The translations under genes were made by a program, and so were the position numbers. From Volvariella volvacea V23 (lineage: Eukaryota > Basidiomycota > Agaricomycetes > Agaricales > Pluteaceae): a stretch of 64,000 bases of DNA. Location: the NCBI GenBank assembly GCA_000349905.1, contig KB722770.1:251998-315997 (forward strand), given 5' to 3'. Below are positions 23,354 to 36,017 of the stretch, in pieces. Positions within the stretch are counted from its first letter, which is position 1. Each line of letters begins with the position of its first letter. Under the pieces are notes generated by a model, which was given only the letters and a program-made list of their open reading frames with translations, made no database searches and was not told the DNA's origin.

Positions 23354-24867
23354 TTACCTCGAAGTATACCCCTCCCTCTTGATTGCCGTAGTCCGCAATA
23401 GCCAAGCAAGATTCTCATACACTACAAACGTGACGCACGTCCCGGGCAGGACTCTGACCAGGTTGGTCGCAAGGCCTCTGTAGAATCCTTTAGTACCATC
23501 CTGCAACCATGTTTTTTGGATTGTGTTGGGGATCGAAGGGTATAGTGTCGGGTTGTTCTATCCGGCGACAAGAGCGCAGGTGGGGCGATGCGGGATGAAG
23601 GAGAAGTTGCTGTGTGAGAAAGGTCGGGGGGAGAGGAAGAGGGAGGGGAGACGCACCTGTATCCGTGATCGTACAACTTGGTAAGGGTATGTAACGGCCA
23701 GAGCCAGCAACTTGCTCGATATCGACATGAACGAGTAAGCCATATTCGACTGCCCGCCACACCACAATGAGTACACCCAGCTGGCAAGAACGTGGAAAAG
23801 AAAAGCGAGAACAGTGGACTCACCAGCTTGTCCACCTCAGGCCGAAACTCTATCCCAGCCTTCTCGCATTGTCTCTTTCTGTGGTCAAATCCCAACTTTT
23901 TCATCTTCTCGTAGGCCATGAACTGGATGGCGCCGTTGCTGACACCAAAGAGCGCCAGACTTGTACCACGGAATAGTCCTGTCCAGCCCTCTGTGCGAAC
24001 TATTGTTGACAATCCATCTGCAAAGTGACGTGCAAAGAGCGGTGAGTGCGATGCAAGAATGGGAATAGCGACCACGCACTCCATAGACCAGTATATGCGG
24101 ATGGGGAGCCGGGATACGTGGTGAACATTCTCACTCTGACAAGCCAGAATGGGTTGGTCATCACAGCTGTGACGGCGCCTGCACGACACAACGCGAAATA
24201 AGACACCGGCGTGGACGTGAATGGTTAGTTGAGCGGAAGAGGTGATGACAAGGAAATGCGAACTTGCTTGAGCCGAGCATAATAGATATGCTCCAGCGGA
24301 CAAGGGTTGAGTGAGGTCTCCACCTGACGCTCGTCTCTTCAACTCATTATAGCTAAGCACGATCCCGCGTCATTATAAACATTTCCAAGAGCATCAGGCA
24401 AAGGACAACGTACAACAAAAAATACAATCCCCAACTGGAAGCATTCCCCGCGATATTAGGACCCAACCCTCTATACAATCCCTTCCATCCATATTGGGTG
24501 TGTATGTCCTTTAGGGCGTAGAATATTTGTCTGCCGAGACCACCGCGAGCTTTTTCGGTTGATACTTGAAACTTGATTTTGAGGAGATCGAGGGGGTTCA
24601 TGCATAGGACGGTTGCTACTCCCGCGCCGAGCCCTGCTGCTGCATGGTCCTAGTCGTGTGGAGTGCGTGTGATGTCGTGCAGAGCGGTCGAGCAAGGATT
24701 TGAGGCGTTTCAAGATAAACGAGCAAAATCCAAACACAGAGAGGGTGTTGCCCATATGAGTACCACGTTCGAGCTTATCAACCCGAGATTGGACTCACCA
24801 AGGCCGTCGTAGGAAAGAAACTGGGGGGTTGCTTTGGCAGTTGTCGTTGTGGCGACTGCGAAGCCAT
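23354..24867 (-). CDS. FLX1: Mitochondrial carrier, FLX1/SLC25A32 type (FAD/folate)
   Basis: Members of this carrier subfamily move FAD or folate across the inner mitochondrial membrane. Seven exons fit: 24867-24799, 24649-24414, 24352-24264, 24178-24080, 24017-23824, 23749-23657, 23557-23354 (327 residues, the usual length). Three carrier signatures are present: MNPLDLLKIKF, MTNPFWLVRVRMF and TYPYQVVRSRIQ, each starting an odd-numbered helix. The W in the second motif (PFWLVRVRM) is the hallmark that separates the FAD/folate/NAD group from other carriers. Also visible are GWKGLYRGLGPNIAGNASSW, WTGLFRGTSLALFGVSNGA and GTKGFYRGLATNLVRVLPGT. An additional decayed fragment of this gene lies at 43.6-44.2 kb. 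Exact substrate is inferred from the family. Confidence 0.92.
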
Positions 24868-26207
24868 AGCGCCCTCCTCTGGATCCGAGACCTCGAGGCC
24901 TCAAAGGCTGTGGGCGTTGGCGTCGAGAATGGGGCGTTGGCGTTGGGCGTCGAGCGAAAGCGTGACCGCACACCAACGAAATCCGTTACAGAGTGGGTGA
25001 CGTCCAATTTTCCCGTTCCCGAAAAGGAAGGTCTGCGCGAATCGGAAAGCCGATGGGCCGACCGGACCGCGGTGGCGTGTAGTTGCAGACTGCCCTCGAC
25101 ATCCCCTCTATGATACAACAGGATCGATGATCGATTGTTAGTGTAACTGACGCTACCGCCACACATTCAAACCACGCCATTTGGCTGATCTATGACTAGG
25201 ACTTTGGGCAAGCAGTGCGCCACAGCCGTTGCCGATGATTGAGCATGATTAATGCATTAACCCTAGTAGTTTAGTATCCTTCATCCCGTCCTCTGGTGAG
25301 TGTTGAAGAGGGTATGGGCATTTCACTACCCTTGCTAAAATTAGGCTGAAGGACGTCACCGTCCCCGTCGTAATTGCCACAGGTCATGCATAGACCAAGT
25401 CATTGAGTGGACATTGGTCAACAGACCAGATAAATATGTAATCGGAACGGTGCGTCATACTAGTGATGTTCCGAAAAAATCAAATCCCCGCCGCATTTCG
25501 CTTCACTCGCTTTCACGCCTTCCATGGCAAGTTACGGCTGAAAAGCCTGAAGAACCGTATACCGCACCCACAGGCACGCAGTCACAGGGATTAATAATAG
25601 TCCACACTCCGAATAATAGTCAAGAGGATTCAAAATCGTTGGCAGTCTTCCATGTCTTCCATAATCAATTGGATCTTCTAGGTGTGGCATTATTGACGGA
25701 GACGTCCCGGGTCAAGTTCACGTTTGTGTGAGGTATGCTTGTTGCCATAACGAAGACGGTAGAACTAGCTGCATTGGGTGAAAATCCAGTGATATCTCAG
25801 TGATTCAGCGGATTCGGAACCAAAATCCAATTACAGTTTTCAGATGAAGCTACCAAAGCTGGCACTCGTTTTCGTGCACACGTTCAAACCTCCCAGTAAT
25901 AGCGTCGCAATTGACTAGTGATCTGCGATTAGGAGCCTGGGCAAATTGTGACATTCCTTTCTTAACGCATTAACGCGTAGCAGCGATGTGTGTATTCAGT
26001 CTACTGTTGCGAATGGCTCACTCGTCGTCTATCTGCACTCTTGCCCTGTGTCTCAAGGATGGAAGTACGGCGGGACGATGAAGACTGTGCGAAGATGGAC
26101 AGAGGTCCAGCGGCTAGCGCTTGTCTGAACCCCTTTACTTATCAGTCTTACATATACACACCCCCTCCCAACTATCAGTCACCACGAGCTCAATCCCTTT
26201 CCACCAA
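24868..26207. other. Spacer with a diverged internal direct repeat
   Basis: No gene is supported. Two stretches, about 25160-25280 and 25875-25990, resemble each other by eye: a TTCAAACC motif, then GATCT..GA.TAGGA..TGGGCAA, then a GCATTAAC block. They are in the same order and orientation, and spaced by about 0.7 kb. A small open frame at 25414-25731 has no recognisable content. Confidence 0.4.
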
Positions 26208-26727
26208 ATGGAGCCAGTCACTCAGTCTCCAAATCCCGACCACCACGACAAAGCAATTGTGTCTGATGGAGCTGGTAGGTCATATATTAATTATAGCAGC
26301 ACGTCATGACTTATGAAGCCCATACAATTCTGACAACAGCACACTCGCTATGCAGTTCGACACGATAGCTGCTTTGGTACGTGACCCTCCCACTCGTACT
26401 CAAGTCCACTCTCCTAATCCATCCCTTTCCCCTCAGTCATTCCTCCTCGCACTCGCACTCTTGTTTATAGCCATCTCATTCTCCAGGCAAATCCTGCTCG
26501 TCCAAGAAGACCCCGAAGTCTGGGATCCAACCGTTCTCTGTCTCAGCCTATCCTCCTCCGCCCTCCTCTACTCCCTCTTCCTCGTCTCCAAAAGCACAGC
26601 CAACCGACTCGACCGTGGGTCCACACCGGCTCTGATTCCAGAGCTCGAAGACCCCAACGGCCCACTCGATCCTCGAAAGCGTGCAGGACTTTGTAGACTG
26701 CTTCAGATATCCGCGACCGTCGTTTAG
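26208..26727 (+). CDS. Small membrane protein, probably truncated by a TAG
   Basis: Family not recognised. Three exons fit: 26208-26278, 26340-26376, 26437-26727, giving 132 residues with a charged start (MEPVTQSPNPDHHDK), a first helix (FLLALALLFIAISFSRQILL) and a second (WDPTVLCLSLSSSALLYSLF), then a linker ending PLDPRKRAGL. The stop is a TAG at 26725. In the second copy at 42.4 kb the same codon is TGG, and the frame continues through two more hydrophobic stretches. Here the frame also stays partly open after the TAG and still resembles the other copy down to about 26870, so the stop looks recent. The exon 1 donor (GTCATA) is weak but is matched by the equivalent site of the copy. It may be expressed as a short protein or be a young pseudogene. 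Confidence 0.5.
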
Positions 26728-26904
26728 GGAGCGGCGTATTGTTTGCTTTCTCGATGCTCGGAGGTTGTGTGTTGGGTGTGGTTTGCGATTTTGATGGATA
26801 TGGTGGTTCCTAGTTGTAGGATGTGTTTGGGACGCCTTGGGGAAGCAGATTCTATATACAATGATAAACCCGAGGAAAGAAAGAAAGCAGACAAACGTTG
26901 AGCT

Positions 26905-29900
26905 GAGGGCATTTTCGTTTTAGATTGCTAGCTACGGTGCTTACTTGCATATAGCTCACCTAGTCAAACCTCAGCCATCATACCTGACATATCTAAAGCA
27001 TGACGACAGGAACCGCAGCCGTATTATTCGCGTTTATGTCCCTATACGAGGTTCTCAATAGGGGCAGCGAAACCGACCTACGCTGCAGCGGTTGCATCAA
27101 CCTGCCGCTACCAAACAGCCTCGTTCGTACCCTGCCCGTCAACTTCTTTAGGTCATATTCGACTAGGTTTTTGCGACGGAAGACTCCCCATAGCACATGT
27201 GCCTCTGAATGACGAACAGAGTGCATAAGCTCGACACTTGCTGAAGATGCTGGGATAACAAATCCACCCCTCATTGGGCGGTTTGTAAAGTGAAGATGAC
27301 GGAGGTACCCAGGACGCATGTTTTATGGCGTGAGCAAAGATCCGAGGGTTCACCGATGCCTACGCTGACAAATGTTATATTTCAAGGCCAAGGACTTGTC
27401 ATAGTCCCCTTCGCTGTCTCTCTTGCCTGGTTGATTCCACCTAGTGTTGAGAATCGTATAGCCCGAGCACAGAGTCCTATTCGAGGAAGCCGCTCAAGAT
27501 GCACGTACCGTTTTACCCAATTGCCCAGAGTGGCGACTGGTGAATTGAGCTATAATTTAACCAATACTCAGATGAAATGTGATTCGTTTTCTTCAGGGAA
27601 CCTCGGACCGAATTGCTATTTCCAATATACAATCGCCCAGCCTCTTTCACTATGTAAACGTCCCTTATCATTATTGAGTTTCCAGTTGGCTGCCACGCAC
27701 CGGTACGACAAATTGCATAGTCAGCTCTTGGACACCCTAACACCTACTGGATCCCACAGTCACCCGGTGCAGAAAATGCTAAACGCAAAACGCCGAAAGT
27801 ACACTGCATGCGAGCGACCCAAGGGAAAGGATCAAACATTCCAAGATGGCAGAATGTCGAGATATTACCTTCTGCGTATGATCAACAGCCGGGCAATTGG
27901 GCGCGGAGATTCTCGAGCCCATGGGAAGAGAATATTTCTAATAGGTTGCGCCGCTTCGTCTTTATATCGCCCAAATATCCCTGAGTTTCAGCTGCACAGA
28001 AGTCCTTGGATATCGGCCGAGTCACCAGTCGGAAAACGTTCTTTGCGCCGGCGTAGGGATGAGAGTGGTTAGATTAGGCACCTCCAAGCCACGGAGAGCT
28101 CGCCGATGTCTGGTCCTCGTTGAGGCAGCCTCAGGAATTCTTTCTGGGCTATGGCGATTCCGACTGGACACCCACAATGTTGACAACTGATGAGTGAGGA
28201 CAACACGCTCTGTATTATATCGACGAACGTCATAAGTTGTTGCGATCAGCCTGAGCGCGCCGAAGAATATCAGACATACCCTCTCTCGACAGTAGGAATG
28301 CTTCATAGCGGTTGCCAAATTTGGCGCGATGGGCTTGAAACATATCGACCAGATCAGCGGCCATGGTAAAGGCGACAAAACACCAGGAGCTAATCGAGCC
28401 TTTGCCTCAACTCCGTCACCTATCGAAAAGCAGATCAACAACCCAAGAACCCATACGGTCCGTAGGAGACGAGGCGAATATATACACGCGACCTGCCCAC
28501 CCCCGCAGCCAGAACAGCACGCGCAGTTCCGCATCTCCGTAAAACTGAATTGCCTCGTCATACAAGCAAGGTTCAAACGTTCACGGATGAATCGATGGCA
28601 CCCAACCCGTTTCTGTTTCTGTTCGCAGACGCAAGAAAACCTACGCTCCGGGGAAAGCCGACGAGGCCGATGGATCATTCGGGCCGAAAAGGCGAACACG
28701 ATTCAGAGTCGCGGACTTTTCTTTCGCTGGCATGGCGTTGGCCCCAAGTACGTCTCCCAACCATCCTCTATGCAGCAGGATTGATCATCGATTATCGCTG
28801 TGAGGGCAGCCTAACAGCTGTTCCTGCGATAGACGGTGCTTGTGCTGTACATGAGTTTGGAAGGTGTTGCAGGCGAAAAGCAGCGATCATCGCATTCGCC
28901 GCCATCAGTGATTCGAGCTGTCGAGACCAGTGTCGCTGTTTGAACTTTCTATAACTAGGTTTGCAACCCGGGCGTCGAATTCAATTCAAAAGCCAAAATA
29001 CGGTATCAGCAACACTGGCGGTGGCGCTAACAGCGGCGGTGGCGAAAAGAGGTCCTCAAAGCTGATGCGAAAAACCCGAGCCGAGGACGATCAAAGACTC
29101 GCATTCCCAACCTCATAGTCAGAGATCATGATTACAATCACCGATCGTGATGAGCGTGGTCTATGGAAGTTTTGTCAAAAACATCGTGTCGCACCGTTGC
29201 AAAAAAGTTGAAGTTTTCATCGCAGACTCGGAGATGGAGAAGCGGGGTGGTGGAGAGGGACCTACTGAAGTGGGCCAACGGGATGGGTTCTTGCTGTGGA
29301 AGTCGAAGCCATATATGTCAGTCGCGAATGGAACGCGGTACACACGACTCGAGGAGCGATCGCATCTTATCGCGAAACATTTCGCGTGCCACGGCCCACT
29401 GGCAGTGGCACCCTCTCGGAGGCTTTTGTGATACTGCAAACGGTGGGTACACTGGGCAAATTGGACTTGAGAAAAGAGAATACATCGCTGCTTCTCGTGA
29501 TCACGCGCGATCTGATATTCCGACGGGCTCGGAGTGGGGAAATTGACCGCAGAAAGTTAATTTCAGAGCGCTCGCCGTACTGCTTTTTTGAAGGCTATAC
29601 GCACGCGGGCGGGGGAAGCGTGAAGATGAGGCATTTTAGCACTACAGTGCAGTCGTGCTATTCAATGACCTTAAATTTTCACAATCCGCGAATTGTGATG
29701 CCGACGGTTTATGAAGCACGTAAGTACATGAGTTCCGGAGATGGTGGGGTAGTAGAGAATGGTGGATCCAAACTGCCGTGCGCGATATTTGATCGTAGAA
29801 TGTTGGGTGATCAGCGGCTTACGGCTTCAGCTTCCAGTGCACCGGCTTCTGGCTCGGAACGGCGGACAACAGCTCCAAGACGGCACAAGAGCTTGAACCT

Positions 29901-31587
29901 TGCACTCAGCCTGAGCTGAACCCCAGCTAATGCGTACGGAAAAACACATCCGAGACAGCGAGCACTCACTGCGCTGGAAAAGCGCACAGCTCTACACGGC
30001 GGCCTGCTAGCCACCGTGCTGGATCATTTAGACCGTCCTCAAAATCAAACACCTAAACTTCTCGTCATCCGAGTCTTTGCAGGAACTCGACATCTCAGTT
30101 TGGCTGTGTCCCCTGGCTGATGATCCTGACACGATTTGATGCCTTGGATGTTTCAAGCACAGGGGTAAAGACTTGGGTCCTCTCGGATCGTCGGAGGACT
30201 GCCAATCTACGCGCGCCAGTCGATCGGAGTAAAAAGGATCGCTGGAGTGACGATGACTGCATTAGGCTGGCTATAAGGATTGACTGTGATCAACGATATA
30301 TTGTACCTTGGACTCCGGAGGAGGGTGCTCTGATGGCGTTATTGCATGGGTTGTGTTGGCCCAGACGAGTCGAAGGATCCAGAACTCATATCTGTGCTTG
30401 AAGGCTGATGGTAGTGCAGGGTGTGCAGGGTGTATTCTATCTTTCTGTTGACCCACTGGTGTGGCGACTGGCCAGCGCCGAAATGCTCAGGGCGTTTCAA
30501 ACGTGCCAGCCGGCCTGGGTGACGTAGCGTGGCTGAATCCCCAACGTTGAGAATCAACATTAATCAACGTTCACCGTCGAATATTCCGAGTCGAACGTTC
30601 ACCTCGAAGCTTCACGCACACTTCGAGTTCCTTCCTGCTATATCCCGTCCGAAAGTGGCGTGGGTGTGCACATTTACTTCCCGTGCATGCGAATGGCAAT
30701 GACCTGATTGACGCAGTCAAGTAAGGCTAAAAAAGTGATAGAAATAGAAAAAGTTTGACAGGCTTACGGAGCATGATGGAATGGATATCAATCATGCTCC
30801 GTGAACCCGTTGAATCTTTGACGGACGGAGGAGTACCCTCGAGGCCGTCTACGGGACACTTTCTCCTCCGGCTTTTCACGGTGCGCTGTATGTCGGCCTG
30901 AGACATTTTTCAAGAAAGGTTATTTTTATCATTGCCTAGCGATAGAGGAGAGCCTCACAAGTGATGCCTTGGAATAGCAGTGATTGAGTGGTGGATACAC
31001 CGAGTACCACAATGGTAATCATCGCGCTCCTTCTGTGGCAATCTTAGCCCCATTTGTCTTGCTGCCCATACCAGTGAGCCGCCGCTGGTCCACAGCGATA
31101 TAAAGACGCCCTCAAGAGGCATTTATCATACTGTTGTTCCAAGACACAAATACCTCTACTTGGCATGCTGCATTACAATATGCCACGGCACTCGGGCTAC
31201 AATGGCTGTGATGGGGTGGAATGGTGAAGGAGGCTGTTCCATATGCATCATAAGGAAGCTAATTATCCTCATAAGTACCCTGTAATTTACATTCACATTC
31301 GCCCACAACCCATGGGTAGATTGTCCATAATAAGGACTGGAGAGTGCTTGCTGTCCCTGGAGGGAAAGCTGGCCGGGATCTTGAGAGACCATGAGGCCTC
31401 ATTTCAGCGAGGACAGGGCCTTTTTCGGAGCGAGGGAGGATGACCGTCCACCGTGTCATTGGGCAATTTCGGACATTTTATCGCGCAGGCTGTGAAAGGG
31501 TTGGGTGCGTGTGACTTTTTTTATTTTCTGTAACGCGTCTGTAACCAGATATTGGATTGCAAATTTCCTTTAATAGGGACTGCTCAC
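26905..31587. other. 4.7 kb stretch without a supported gene
   Basis: Open frames up to 260 codons occur but show no domain, codon pattern or splice logic that I can support. The left part (to about 27.2 kb) still resembles 43.2-43.4 kb downstream of the duplicated small membrane gene (GGAGCAGCGAAA-like stretch). A strong hairpin sits at 30766-30802. The final few hundred bases would hold the prolyl oligopeptidase promoter. Confidence 0.45.
30766..30802. repeat. Perfect 12-bp inverted repeat with 13-nt loop
   Basis: Arms 30766-30777 and 30791-30802 are perfectly complementary (ACGGAGCATGAT / ATCATGCTCCGT) around a 13-nt spacer. There is no adjoining gene or T-run, so it may be a small mobile-element remnant or chance; function unknown. 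Confidence 0.7.
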
Positions 31588-34500
31588 ATGCCTATACCTC
31601 GCCTTTTAGTCCTTGGTCGTCATTCCACCTTGCTTTCTAAACCCGCTCCGTCTCTCCTTTTGCCAAGGTTCTGCGCTTTCTCTCCAACTCCCATCATGAC
31701 ACGAAATACCGCCTCTGCCCCCAATACCCCCACCCCCAACGCCACCAAGCTCAATGGGGCCACCAACGGAACCACCAACGGCGCTGCCAATCCCTGGATC
31801 CCGAATCGTTACCCAGCCGCACGCCGCTCCGATCACGTCGACGTGTACAAGAGCGAGAAGAAGGGCAAAGTGTCCGTCGCTGATCCCTATCAATGGTTAG
31901 AACACGATACCGAGGAAACTCAGAAATGGGTCGATACCCAGGAGAAGTTCACCAGAGCCTATTTGGACAAGCTTCCTGATCGCCAAAAGCTGGAAGAGGC
32001 TCTGAAGAAAGTCAATGATTACCCTAGGGTGAGTGCCATCTTTGTCATGTCGCCGCTCCTCTGGTTGGTATGGAGTGGGATGGTAACCCGGATTTGTAGT
32101 TTGGTATTCCGACTTTGAGGGACGACAATCGTTGGTACTGGTCGCACAATTCTGGGCTCCAGAATCAATACGGTGAGGCATTTGCGCGCTGTTTGATGCC
32201 TTTCGTAATATTAATGCTCCATACCCCAGTCGTATACCGCTCAAAGGACGCAACGCCACCCGTGTTCCCAGACAGTGGCAGCTCTCCTGGGGAAGTCTTC
32301 TTCGATGTACGTGGCACGTTATCGCCATCGCCTCGCCTAACCCTCATTTCGCCTCGCCCGCTCCACCTTCTCTTCTAATGTCTCCGAACTGAATTGCACA
32401 GTGCAACCTCTTGTCCCAAGACGGAACCGTTCACGTCTCGACCAGCGCACACAGTTTCGATGGGAAATACTGGGCATATGCGCTGTCCGAATCAGTAAGT
32501 CCTCCCAAGCTCGTCAAACTCGATCCCTGTTCCCTGCGCCACGCATTGTGCACACGACCGCCTCCATTTCACTACATTGCCCGCGCCTCGCTTAACGCGT
32601 TGCGGCTTACCATCCCTCATATCTTTGGACTAAACCGGATATATCGTCTCATCCCGTTATATCCTCTCTCATCTCATCTTTCATCTCATCTCATCTCATC
32701 TCATCCATCTCATTACTTAATCTCTCATGCTCACCTTTCCTTTCTCACTTGTCTCGTTAGGGAAGCGACTTCACGACCATTTACGTTCGCTCCAAGGATT
32801 CTCCGTTGACCGCCACTGGCAAGGAAGCGAAGAAACCATCACACCACGACGGACGACTCCCAGATGAATTGAAATGGGTCAAGTTTTCAGGTATCGAATG
32901 GACTAGGGACTCAAAGGGATTCTTTTATCAGGTACGCACGGCGTTATTCTCTTTGCTCCTCTTTTTTTCTCCTTCCCTTTCCCGTGCTTGTCTTTATCTT
33001 TTTCATTTTCTGTGGGAGGGGCCGCGGTTAAAGCCAAAATTCAATCACACGAGGCGTGAGGGTCGACCGTTGATTGTTGCGCGCGCTGAGTCCTGAGGCG
33101 CGAGGCCCGGGGAATTGAGGACTTGGGAGGGCCACTGGTGGCCATTAGGTTTGAGGGTGATAACTTGAGGCTCAAGGCTTCTGGCTAGAGCCAAGTTTGC
33201 CGGGGTCCGCCCCTGGGGGTGTTGGTGTGCGGGTGCGGATCTTGACAATTGCCCCTGCCTCGCCCTGGCTTGTTGACAACTTGCTGCCCCACTACCCTAC
33301 TACCCTACTCCCCTGCGTCTTGTTACCGTGTTGGAGGGTGTGCGTGTGGTGCATTGCGCGCTGCATCGTGTTTGTGGTGTCCTGTCACGGTAGCTTTATC
33401 GGTTGATTTTAGGGGGACTGGGGTATCGATGGCGATGGCGCGCATTTACTAGCCCCTATCTCATCTTTTTTTTATCTTTTATCCACTATCTTTTATCGTT
33501 TATCTTCTATTTCATCCTTCATCGTGTTGTCGTTCATTGCTCATCATTTGTCATATAGCGATACCCTACACCTGCACATGCCGTTGCAGGGACCAACGGA
33601 GTTAACGGAGCTTCATCAACGCCGGCAAAGAGTCGAGGGATTGAGACGGGTGAAGATAAAAACGCGAAGATTTATTATCATCGACTTGGAACTTCTCAAG
33701 GTGAGCGCGGGTTTAAATGCAATGTCTGGAAGGCGCTCCGTTGCGGAGGTTGCGCTTCCTGATGGACGGGCTTGGGATTGAATTGGGGCTGACGTCAATT
33801 TGTGTGTGATTAGATGAAGATATCCTGGTTTATGAGGACCCGAGTCATCCTGAGTGGATGTGGGGTCCTGATGTCACTATCGATGGGAAATACCTCGTTT
33901 TGACCGTTAGCAAGGATTCGTCTCCCGTACGTGTCTTCTGGCGTCAAGTCATTCTGGCTGTTACTAATGGATCAATACTTGTCTTTGCGATAATTGGTGT
34001 CGATGCGAGTAGGTTAATCAATTATGGGTAACCCCGTTGGAGGACCAGCAAATTGGAAGCAAAATGAAGTGGAATAAACTGATTGACAATTTCGATGCTG
34101 AGTATTCGCTGTAAGTGTTCTGTTATAGCCCTGCGTTTACAAAGAAACTCACTATATGCGCATTGTACATGAAACCTCAATACTCCTGCCGTCATCTCAT
34201 TGGTTAACGAAATACAAATAACAGAATATGCAACAAAGGACCCCTATTCTATCTCAAGACCAACAAAAACGCACCGATGCAAAAAATCGTTGCGGTCGAT
34301 ATCAACAAGGGAATCGAATCGATGAAGGAAATTATACCCACGCAAGAGGACGCACTGTTGGATCAGATTTCATGTGTCAATAACGACTATTTCGCTGTAG
34401 TTTATAAACGTAATGTAAGTCGCCATTGCGATTACTATCGCATACCCCTGTCACGTTCACTCATCCATTCAACTCTTCTTCAGGTCCAATCAGAAACTTA

Positions 34501-36017
34501 CATCTACACCCTCGACGGCAAACAAGTCACCCGTCTCGCCCAAGACTTTGTCGGCACTGCAAGCGTCAGCAACCGCGAGAAACAGCCATGGTTCTTTGTG
34601 TACCTGACGGGCATGACGTCGCCGGGTACGATGGGGTTGTACGACTTTAGAAAGAAGGAGGGGGAGAGGTGGAGCACGTTTTATACCACGAGGATTAGTG
34701 GGTTGAACCCGGAGGATTTCGAGTCGAAACAGGTGAGTTTGGGGCTCTTTCATTGTGCTGTGCTGTCCGGTCCGCGGGGTTAGAGGTTGGGATGGAGTTT
34801 GGTAGATGGGCATCGGAGAGGATGTGGTGTCTTTTTTGTGCGATGTGCGGAGTAAGGTTGCTGACTTTGTTTCTCTTTCACTCTATTAGCTTTGGTACAA
34901 CAGCAAAGATGGAACGCGAGTTCCCATGTTCATTCTACGACACAAGTCGACGCCGCTGGACGGTACGGCTGGATGTATTCAATACGGTATGTTCACGATG
35001 CCTTCCTTTCTCCCCTGCTCATCGCGCCCCACAGGCTACGGAGGATTCAACATTCCCATCGAACCGACGTTCTCACCTAGAAGTCTATTGCTGTGTCAAG
35101 TTTATGGTATAATATATGCGCAACCTAATATTAGAGGTGGAGGCGAGTTTGGCGACAAGTGGCATCAAGGAGGGATCAGGGAGAATAAGGTGAACGTGTT
35201 TGATGATTTCATTGCCGCTACGTATGTAGTTCTTCCTTCCTTCTCTATCGTATATGCGCACTAAAAACTTTGATTCAGGGAGTTCTTGGTCAAAGAGAAA
35301 TACGTTCGGGCTGGCCGTACAGCTATCTCTGGCGGTTCCAATGGAGGCTTGTTGGTCTCTGCATGCGTCAACCGCGCGCCTCAAGGAACATTCGGTGCTG
35401 CTGTGGCTGATGTTGGTGTCCACGATATGCTCAAGGCACGTCTCCCTCTGTCGTTTCCATCTTTCTGTCGTGGCTAACGCCTCGCTGTCGCCTCTACAGT
35501 TCCACAAATTCACGATCGGAAGCGCATGGATAAGTGACTACGGAAACCCTTCGGATCCCCATGATTTCGATTTCATCTACCCCATCTCACCGCTTCACAA
35601 TGTTCCTCTTGATCGTGTGTTGCCGCCGACGATGTTGTTGACCGCCGATCGTGAGTGTCTTCACCATCTCGTAAACCCTCTCCACGCCACACATCCTAAC
35701 CGCTTTATTCCTCAAACGCGCAGACGACGATCGGGTGGTACCAGCACATTCATTCAAACTCGCGGCGACCCTACAACATCTACTCCCCGGTAACCCCTAC
35801 CCTCTCCTATTGAGAGTGGACAAAGACGCTGGTCATGGCGCTGGTAAATCGACGATGCAATCGTAAGTCTCCTACCCTACTGCCGGTTGACGTATTTCTG
35901 ATTATGATGCAACCCTTACCTCCTTTGCTTGTCCCGATTCACAGTATCAGAGAAGCAGCTGACAGATGGGCATTCGTCGCTAACGCTCTTGGATTGACTT
36001 GGAGAGATAGAGCGTAA
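31588..36017 (+). CDS. Prolyl oligopeptidase (S9A family)
   Basis: Cuts short peptides after proline; cytosolic in most eukaryotes. Sixteen exons fit: 31588-32028, 32100-32172, 32230-32306, 32402-32494, 32761-32931, 33559-33700, 33814-33926, 34013-34110, 34225-34414, 34484-34732, 34890-34986, 35035-35221, 35279-35435, 35500-35650, 35724-35862, 35945-36017. The N-terminal [17 protein letters not shown] opens the family core, beta-propeller blades follow, and the hydrolase domain has [23 protein letters not shown] and the catalytic serine in GGSNGG (about residue 664). The aspartate is in DHDDRVVP and the histidine in DAGHGAG. Start 31588 gives 816 residues; the ATG at 31696 would give 780, nearer the usual 700-730, and may be the main start. 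Intron 5 is 627 nt and intron 13 is GC-AG. It looks like the general housekeeping enzyme; no peptide precursor gene is nearby. Confidence 0.93.
32665..32713 (+). repeat. CTCAT pentamer microsatellite in an intron
   Basis: Repeated TCATC/CTCAT units lie in the fourth intron of the prolyl oligopeptidase gene, close upstream of the acceptor, where they add to the pyrimidine tract. Confidence 0.75.

Noticed and set aside
24795..25166. Open frame covering the first carrier exon
   Set aside because: It is an alternate-frame reading of FLX1 exon 1 and its upstream sequence.
28022..28699. 225-codon open frame on the minus strand
   Set aside because: No family similarity, no hydrophobic or domain pattern, and no splice partners; G/C composition makes such frames common here.
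28660..28805. Similarity between sequence near 28.7 kb and the carrier upstream region at 25.0-25.14 kb
   Set aside because: Only short runs match (CATCC..TCTATG..GCAGGAT..GATCATCGATT); too weak by eye to claim a duplication.
29296..29919. 207-codon open frame on the plus strand
   Set aside because: The sequence has no recognisable motif and overlapping frames of similar length exist; judged non-coding.
31588..36017. Prolyl oligopeptidase as part of a cyclic-peptide toxin cluster
   Set aside because: Some mushroom toxins use a specialised member of this family, but no precursor peptide gene or other cluster gene is present; it looks like the ordinary enzyme.
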